A stretch of DNA of 62,692 nucleotides from Sphingobium soli (GTDB lineage: Bacteria > Pseudomonadota > Alphaproteobacteria > Sphingomonadales > Sphingomonadaceae), in the NCBI RefSeq assembly GCF_020782245.1, contig NZ_JAJGNP010000019.1, positions 1 to 62,692 of the forward strand, read 5' to 3'. The notes below the pieces were generated by a model. The model saw only the letters and a list, made by a program, of their open reading frames with translations. It did not search any database and had not been told where the DNA came from. Positions 58,078 to 62,692 of the stretch are shown piece after piece. Made by a program: the position numbers and the translations under genes. Within the stretch, counting starts at the first letter, position 1, and each line of letters begins with the position of its first letter.

Positions 58078-59391
58078 TCAGAACCAGAATCGCACACCGA
58101 CGACATAATTGGTGACGCTCGGATCCTCTCCGGCGGCCCGCGCAAAATCCGCGCTGTCGCCGATGCGCCATTCCTGGGAAACGCCGACATAGGGCGCGAA
58201 TTCGCGTGCGAACTCGTAGCGAAGACGCAGACCTGCCTCGATCCGGTCGAGGCCAGCGCCAATGCCGAGTTCGGGAATATCCTGAGCGGAAAGTGCGATT
58301 TCGGCACGCGGTTGAAGGATCAGCCGCTGCGTGATGCGCTGATCAAGTTCGCCCTCAAAACGCGCCGTCACATCGCCCTTGGTGGAGACGAAGGCCGCGG
58401 CATCGACCTCGAACTGGTAAGGCGCGATCCCTTGGATACCGATAACCGCGTGCGTGCGTTCCGGACCGGTCAGGTCCTGGCGAACACCCGCCTGGAAATC
58501 GAAGAAGGGCGCAATGGCGCGGCTCCAGAGCGCCTGGACCTCGGCGCCTTCTATGGGTTCGCCGAAGCTGCCCTCACCCTCGGACTTGAACCAGAATTTG
58601 TCGATGTCGCCGCCATAATATCCCTGGATGTCCCACAGATATCCATCCTTCCCCTCGCGGGCGCGGTACTCGAGCCGGTCGCCCTGAAACCAGAAGCGCA
58701 TTCCTCCGTCGGTCTCGCGGACAAGCTCGCGGCGCGCTTCGTTCATGGCTTCCTCGCCCCAGATGGCGACCGCCGCGCGCGCTGGGCCGCTCCCTGCTTC
58801 TGGAGGAGGCGGCAGCAGCGGGATATCATCGTCCGAGCCCATCTGCATCGCCGAATGGTCCATGCCCTGCCTGTCCTGCGAAGGCGTCTCCCCATGGTTC
58901 ATCTGGCTGTGATCCATCTGCCCATGGTCCATCGACGAACTGGCCTCCGCCTGACCCATCTCGCCGTGATTCATCTGCGAATGATCCATCGCGCCTTCGG
59001 CGGGCTTGCCCTGCGGCATCGAGCCGTGATCCATTCCTTCATGACTTTCGGGCAATGCCTGTGGACGGGCAGCGTCCACAGGCATTGTCATGCCAGAATG
59101 GCCATCCTGAGCGGTCATCGCACCATGATCCATGGTTGAGTGATCCATCTGCGAGCGGTCCATGGCGGCTTCAGGTTGAGCAGCCGGTTCGCATGCTCCA
59201 TCTGCAACCGGATGCCCCATCGCGCGATGGCGCTCGGCTTCTTCCTCGCACTTCGTCTTCGCGTCAGCCTGCGCCTCGGCGCTTTGCTGCGGCTCCGCCG
59301 GCGAATGACCGGCATGCTGCGCCGCCGCGGGGGAGGCGAGAACTGAGCCGGCTGCGACCGATGCGAGCAGGCTGACAATACGAATTTTCAT
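58078..59391 (-). CDS. pcoB: Outer-membrane copper-resistance protein CopB (copy 2)
   Basis: 437 residues, the longest of the three. Signal peptide (about 1-24), then a His/Met-rich region with repeated MDHSQM and MDHGxM units, then a beta-barrel ending WF. It overlaps the oxidase by 4 bp. It is close to copy 1 in its barrel (ARFEGELDQRITQRLILQPRAE). Confidence 0.92.
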   Translation of the reverse strand: MKIRIVSLLASVAAGSVLASPAAAQHAGHSPAEPQQSAEAQADAKTKCEEEAERHRAMGHPVADGACEPAAQPEAAMDRSQMDHSTMDHGAMTAQDGHSGMTMPVDAARPQALPESHEGMDHGSMPQGKPAEGAMDHSQMNHGEMGQAEASSSMDHGQMDHSQMNHGETPSQDRQGMDHSAMQMGSDDDIPLLPPPPEAGSGPARAAVAIWGEEAMNEARRELVRETDGGMRFWFQGDRLEYRAREGKDGYLWDIQGYYGGDIDKFWFKSEGEGSFGEPIEGAEVQALWSRAIAPFFDFQAGVRQDLTGPERTHAVIGIQGIAPYQFEVDAAAFVSTKGDVTARFEGELDQRITQRLILQPRAEIALSAQDIPELGIGAGLDRIEAGLRLRYEFAREFAPYVGVSQEWRIGDSADFARAAGEDPSVTNYVVGVRFWF

Positions 59392-61196
59392 GCTTCGCTC
59401 CCGTCGGGATTGGCGACCGTGACGATCTGAAACATCCCGGCATGCATGTGGTAGAGAAGGTGACAGTGGAAGGCCCAGTCGCCCGGCTCGTCCGCCGTCA
59501 GGTCGAACTGCGCGCTGCCACCCGGCTGCAGGATTACCGTGTGCTTGAGCGGTTGACGATCGGCCGGCGCGCCATTGACCAGCTCGAAGAAATGACCGTG
59601 CAAGTGAATGGGGTGCGCCATCATCGTGTCGTTGACGAGCTTCACGCGCACGCGCTCGTTATAGGCGAAACGGATCGGCTCGTCTGAGACGGCGGAGAAC
59701 TTCTTGCCGTCGAACGACCACATGTAGCGCTCCATATTGCCGGTCAGATGAATTTCCATTCGCCGGGACGGCGTGCGGCCCTCGCGGTGTGGAGTCAGAG
59801 CGCGCAGCTTGCGATAGTCGAGCGTACGATGCGGCACATCGGCGAGACCGATGCCGGGATCGCCCATGCGGTCGACCGGGTTCATCGAGACCATGTCGAG
59901 ACCGGGCCCGACCTTCACATCGGGCGGCAGAAGCGACGTGTCGCGCATCTGCATCCCCGACATGCCGGCCATGCCTGCCATCTCGGATTGGCCGGACGAA
60001 CCATGATCCATCCCCGCCATGTCGCCGCCACTTCCGTGGTCCATGCCCGACATGCCGGCATCGCCAGACGAGCCGTGGTCCATGCCGCTCATGCCCATGT
60101 CGGCCATGGTCAGAAGCGGCGGATCGCGCAGCGGCGGAATGGCGGCGCGAGCGCCGGTTGCGCTCGCGAGTGTGGCAATACCCATGCCCGAGCGGTCCAT
60201 CGACTCCGCGGCCAGCGTGTAGGCTTGTTGCGCGCCCGGCGTCACGACGACGTCGTATGTCTCGGCCACACCGATCTGGAACTCGTCGACCTCCACCGGC
60301 TCGACGTTCTGCCCGTCCGCCTGAACGATGGTCATCGGCAGGCCGGGAATGCGAATATTGAAGAAGGTCATGGCGCCGGCATTGATGAAGCGCAGCCGCA
60401 CGCGTTCGCCCGGGCGGAAGAGGTATTCCAGATTGTCGAGCGGGCCATGGCCGTTCAGAAGATAGGTATAAGCCGCGCTCGACACGTCGAGGATGTCCGT
60501 CGGCATCATGCGCATTTTCGCCCACATCCGGCGATCCTCGCCCGAAAGCGGGTAATCGTCGGTCCAGGTGTTCTGGTTGTAGTTGAAGTAGCCTTCGCCC
60601 TTCTTGAGCTTGTCGAAAATCGTGTGGGGCGACATTTCGCTGAATTCGCTCAGCACCACGATATATTCGCGGTCGGCCTGGACCGGATCGGGTCCGGCGG
60701 GGTCGACCACGATCGCGCCGTAATGCCCGGCCTGTTCCTGCAGGCCGCTATGCGAGTGCCACCAGTAGGTACCCGACTGGCGAACCGGAAATTCGGCGGT
60801 GAAGGTCTCTCCCGGTTTGACGCCGGGAAAGCTCACGCCAGGCACTCCATCGAGCTGAAACGGCACGAGCAGACCGTGCCAGTGGATCGAGGTATCTTCC
60901 TCGAGCTGGTTATGGACATTGAGCCGGACGGTCGTGCCTTCCTGCAATCGCAACAGCGGACCGGGGATCGTGCCATTGACGGCGATCGCGCCGCCGCGCC
61001 TGTTGCCGGTCGCGAAGGCCGATCGGGCAACGGTGAGGTCGATATTGGGGCCGGATATCTCGTCCAGCCCCTTGCGGGCGTTACCTGCGAGGATGTCCGC
61101 GCCCCGTGCCCAGGCAGGCATCGCCCCGGCAAGGCCGAGCAGACCCATTCCTCCTGCTCCGGCTCCGAGAAACTTGCGTCGATTGACGGCGATCAT
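59388..61196 (-). CDS. pcoA: Copper-resistance multicopper oxidase CopA/PcoA (copy 2)
   Basis: 602 residues. Signal with VNRRKFLGAG twin-arginine-like pair. Copper sites HWHG, WWHSH, HPIHLHGHFFE and HCHLLYHMHAGM are complete. Met-rich repeats (GMSGMDHGSSGD) lie at about 365-415. It is close to copy 1 in length and motif. Confidence 0.95.
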   Translation of the reverse strand: MIAVNRRKFLGAGAGGMGLLGLAGAMPAWARGADILAGNARKGLDEISGPNIDLTVARSAFATGNRRGGAIAVNGTIPGPLLRLQEGTTVRLNVHNQLEEDTSIHWHGLLVPFQLDGVPGVSFPGVKPGETFTAEFPVRQSGTYWWHSHSGLQEQAGHYGAIVVDPAGPDPVQADREYIVVLSEFSEMSPHTIFDKLKKGEGYFNYNQNTWTDDYPLSGEDRRMWAKMRMMPTDILDVSSAAYTYLLNGHGPLDNLEYLFRPGERVRLRFINAGAMTFFNIRIPGLPMTIVQADGQNVEPVEVDEFQIGVAETYDVVVTPGAQQAYTLAAESMDRSGMGIATLASATGARAAIPPLRDPPLLTMADMGMSGMDHGSSGDAGMSGMDHGSGGDMAGMDHGSSGQSEMAGMAGMSGMQMRDTSLLPPDVKVGPGLDMVSMNPVDRMGDPGIGLADVPHRTLDYRKLRALTPHREGRTPSRRMEIHLTGNMERYMWSFDGKKFSAVSDEPIRFAYNERVRVKLVNDTMMAHPIHLHGHFFELVNGAPADRQPLKHTVILQPGGSAQFDLTADEPGDWAFHCHLLYHMHAGMFQIVTVANPDGSEA

Positions 61197-61227
61197 AAAG
61201 GGCTCCTGACTTGGCGTTTACCGTTAC

Positions 61228-61253
61228 TTACGCGCGCGCCCAGCCAACCCCCC
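61228..61253 (-). promoter_or_regulatory. ECF-type promoter variant of the oxidase operon (block 3)
   Basis: Minus strand GGGGGG (61253-61248), 15 bases, CGTAA (61232-61228). It overlaps the sigma stop codon, as in module 1. The two boxes each differ from the consensus by one base, so it is the weakest of the set. Confidence 0.45.
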
Positions 61254-61812
61254 AAAGTTTTTCGAAGCGCTCCTTCAGCCTGTTGCGCGCGCGATATACG
61301 CGGGTTTCGATCGCCTTTTCGGTCGTTCCGAGAAGATCGGCCGCCTCGGCCTGGCTACGCCCCTCGATGGTCACGAGCACAAGCGCTTCGCGCAGCCTTA
61401 CAGGCATTCGCGCGATCTCGGCCTGAACGAGATTGAGCTCTTCCCTGGAAACGGCCAACGCTTCAGGACCCGGCAAATCGTCGGCGATGGAATGGAGTTC
61501 GTCATCACCCGACAGTCCGAAAAAGCCCGCGACCTTGCGCCTGCGCAAACGGTCCCGGCAGCGGTTGAGGACGACGGTTGTCAGATAGGGTCCGATCGGC
61601 TTGTCCGGATCAAGCCGATGGCGCGTCAGCCACACCGAAGCGAGGCTGTCCTGAACAACGTCCTCGGCCTGAGAAGGAGAGGAAAGCATGCGTGTCACGA
61701 GCGCGAGAAGCCGACCAGTTTCATGCTCGACGAGTTGGCTGAAAGCCCGCTTGTTTCCAGCCCTCGCCTGCGAAACAAGGGCCTCATCCGGATTGTCGCC
61801 CGCCCCCGACAT
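61228..61812 (-). CDS. ECF sigma factor, CnrH-like (module 2)
   Basis: 194 residues with sigma2 (AEDVVQDSLASVWLTRHRL and YLTTVVLNRCRDRLRRRK) and sigma4 (AADLLGTTEKAIETRVYRARNRL). It is an ECF factor like the module 1 copy but only moderately similar, so the two are old paralogues rather than a recent duplication. It lies 6 bp after the sensor gene. Confidence 0.9.
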   Translation of the reverse strand: MSGAGDNPDEALVSQARAGNKRAFSQLVEHETGRLLALVTRMLSSPSQAEDVVQDSLASVWLTRHRLDPDKPIGPYLTTVVLNRCRDRLRRRKVAGFFGLSGDDELHSIADDLPGPEALAVSREELNLVQAEIARMPVRLREALVLVTIEGRSQAEAADLLGTTEKAIETRVYRARNRLKERFEKLWGVGWARA

Positions 61813-61818
61813 GGCGCT

Positions 61819-62253
61819 TCAGTCGCGAGGGTCGCGGGTCAAGGCGTCGGAGACCTTGCGGTCGAACTGGCGTTGCTGCTCGGGTTCGAGAATTTCGCGC
61901 ATGTCGAAGACATGGCGCACCGTTGCTTTCTGCAGATCGCCCATGCGTGCATGCACCTCGTCGATCGCGGCCGAGACCTCGGGACCGTACTCATGCTCGG
62001 TTTCCATCGCCTGGGCGAGCCGGGCATTGGCTGCACGCGCCGATCCTTCGAGCCGTGCCCTTTCGACAGCGAAACGAGCCTCGAGCGCATCGAGACGCTG
62101 CTCCTGGTCGGCCGTCAGGGTGAGTTCGTCGTGCACGAAATCGTGGAGGCCGGAGCCAGCCTCGTGATTGGCCCAGCGGTCCGCGGCAATCGCGCCGAGG
62201 CATCCTGCAAGTGCTGCGAGAAGCACCGCGAGAACGATATGCGTCGTCTTCAA
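61819..62253 (-). CDS. CnrX-like periplasmic metal sensor (module 2)
   Basis: 144 residues from a TTG start at 62253. An N-terminal membrane anchor precedes the helical hairpin. H37, H41, E58, H114 and M118 match CnrX H42, H46, E63, H119 and M123 with identical spacing. This supports true CnrX orthology. The copper context suggests a changed or broadened metal. Confidence 0.8.
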   Translation of the reverse strand: MKTTHIVLAVLLAALAGCLGAIAADRWANHEAGSGLHDFVHDELTLTADQEQRLDALEARFAVERARLEGSARAANARLAQAMETEHEYGPEVSAAIDEVHARMGDLQKATVRHVFDMREILEPEQQRQFDRKVSDALTRDPRD

Positions 62254-62256
62254 ACC

Positions 62257-62553
62257 CTATTGCTCCACATGGAGGAGCGCCGATGGGGACAGCTGTTCGC
62301 CGAGGATAAGACTCTCGCCAAATGACGCGGAAGACGTGCCATAGCCGCCGGGCCAACCGCTCGTTCCGGCGCCAGCTCCAAGCCCGACGACGAACAGACC
62401 GACGAACAGAGCCGTCCGGCGGCGTCGGTCGGCGATTTCGCCAAGCTGTCCGGCGCGCTGCCAAACGCCATCCATGAAGTCCGCGGGGACCTCGCTGGTG
62501 CCGGTGGCGGAAAGGGTTCCGAGCACCGCATCAAGAGAGTGATTGTCACGCAT
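62257..62553 (-). CDS. CnrY-like small membrane anti-sigma factor (module 2)
   Basis: 98 residues. Cytoplasmic N-terminus (about 1-45), one membrane helix (about 46-64) and a Gly/Ser-rich periplasmic tail with LSPSALL. ATG 62553 follows AGGAG. It heads the module and lies 32 bp after an ECF-type promoter. Confidence 0.65.
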   Translation of the reverse strand: MRDNHSLDAVLGTLSATGTSEVPADFMDGVWQRAGQLGEIADRRRRTALFVGLFVVGLGAGAGTSGWPGGYGTSSASFGESLILGEQLSPSALLHVEQ

Positions 62554-62584
62554 CCGAAAAACTCCTGTGGGTTGCACGTGTCCT

Positions 62585-62610
62585 ATACGCGCTCGCCTGC
62601 ACAATCCCTT
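62585..62610 (-). promoter_or_regulatory. ECF-type autoregulatory promoter (module 2)
   Basis: Minus strand AAGGGA (62610-62605), 15 bases, CGTAT (62589-62585), 32 bp before the anti-sigma start. It shares AAGGG with the module 1 autoregulatory promoter. Confidence 0.7.
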
Positions 62611-62692
62611 AAACTTCTTTATAGGATGGCCCGCCCCTTTTCCCCGGCAGCGGGTATGATGCCGGTGCTTGAGAAGGGAAAGGAACGGACCG

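Noticed and set aside
61492..62325. A 277-codon plus-strand frame opposite the second sensor and sigma genes
   Set aside because: Antisense shadow of clear sigma and CnrX-like genes.

Overview
The window looks like accessory, metal-resistance-rich DNA from a high-GC alphaproteobacterium, most likely a sphingomonad. That placement rests on codon bias, the FixLJ-type oxygen sensor, the phasin/PHA genes, and the style of the copper genes; no rRNA, tRNA or housekeeping marker is present to confirm it. The left end carries what looks like an IS terminus, and remnants of an integrase, corA, a receiver protein and a membrane protein show repeated rearrangement.

Layout: 1-3.1 kb holds an IS end and small unknown genes. 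3.5-24.5 kb is a low-oxygen/energy block: a DUF2933/methyltransferase pair, an MBL RNA hydrolase, a thymidine/AMP phosphorylase-like enzyme, a PRPP synthetase, an orphan FixJ regulator, oleate hydratase, a complete nine-gene N-type ATPase operon (atpDCQRBEFAG), a phasin, and a phaC-pta-ackA-fabI operon. The content resembles the low-oxygen-activated (lxa) locus described in Burkholderia. 24.6-34.9 kb is copper block 1: cueR, a copper P-type ATPase, a methyltransferase, copD and copC on one strand; then divergently an anti-sigma/sensor/ECF sigma trio, multicopper oxidase, outer-membrane CopB and a DUF305 protein. 34.9-37.6 kb encodes a heme-PAS FixL, FixJ and a lone receiver. 37.6-39.1 kb is a recombination scar with corA and integrase remnants and a RelB/YafQ-type toxin-antitoxin pair. 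39.2-50.7 kb is copper block 2 (DUF411 protein, MFS transporter, CopB, multicopper oxidase, alcohol and aldehyde dehydrogenases, small Met/His-rich secreted proteins, a CueO-like oxidase). 51.8-54.5 kb is a candidate defence locus (AbiV-like, HTH, TIR-like). 55.4-62.6 kb is copper block 3, with a second sigma trio, multicopper oxidase and CopB.

The most striking result is a copper regulon built on two CnrYXH-like modules. Both periplasmic sensors keep the five metal ligands of Cupriavidus CnrX (H42, H46, E63, H119, M123) at exactly the same spacing, yet they sit beside copper genes rather than cobalt/nickel efflux genes. Seven sites with the pattern (G/A)AGGGN-N15-CGTAT, all with an exact 15-bp gap, lie in the window. 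Six stand 26-52 bp before copC, both anti-sigma genes, an oxidase gene, a DUF411 gene and a cytochrome-like membrane-protein gene. The seventh is an orphan near 3.5 kb. I infer that the two ECF factors use these promoters, with AAGGG at their own promoters and GAGGGG at targets.

Together the genes suggest a cell equipped for microaerobic energy conservation (acetate/ATP, PHB, ion-pumping ATPase, O2-sensing FixLJ) and for heavy periplasmic copper load. These assignments come from reading the sequence by eye; no database search was run.
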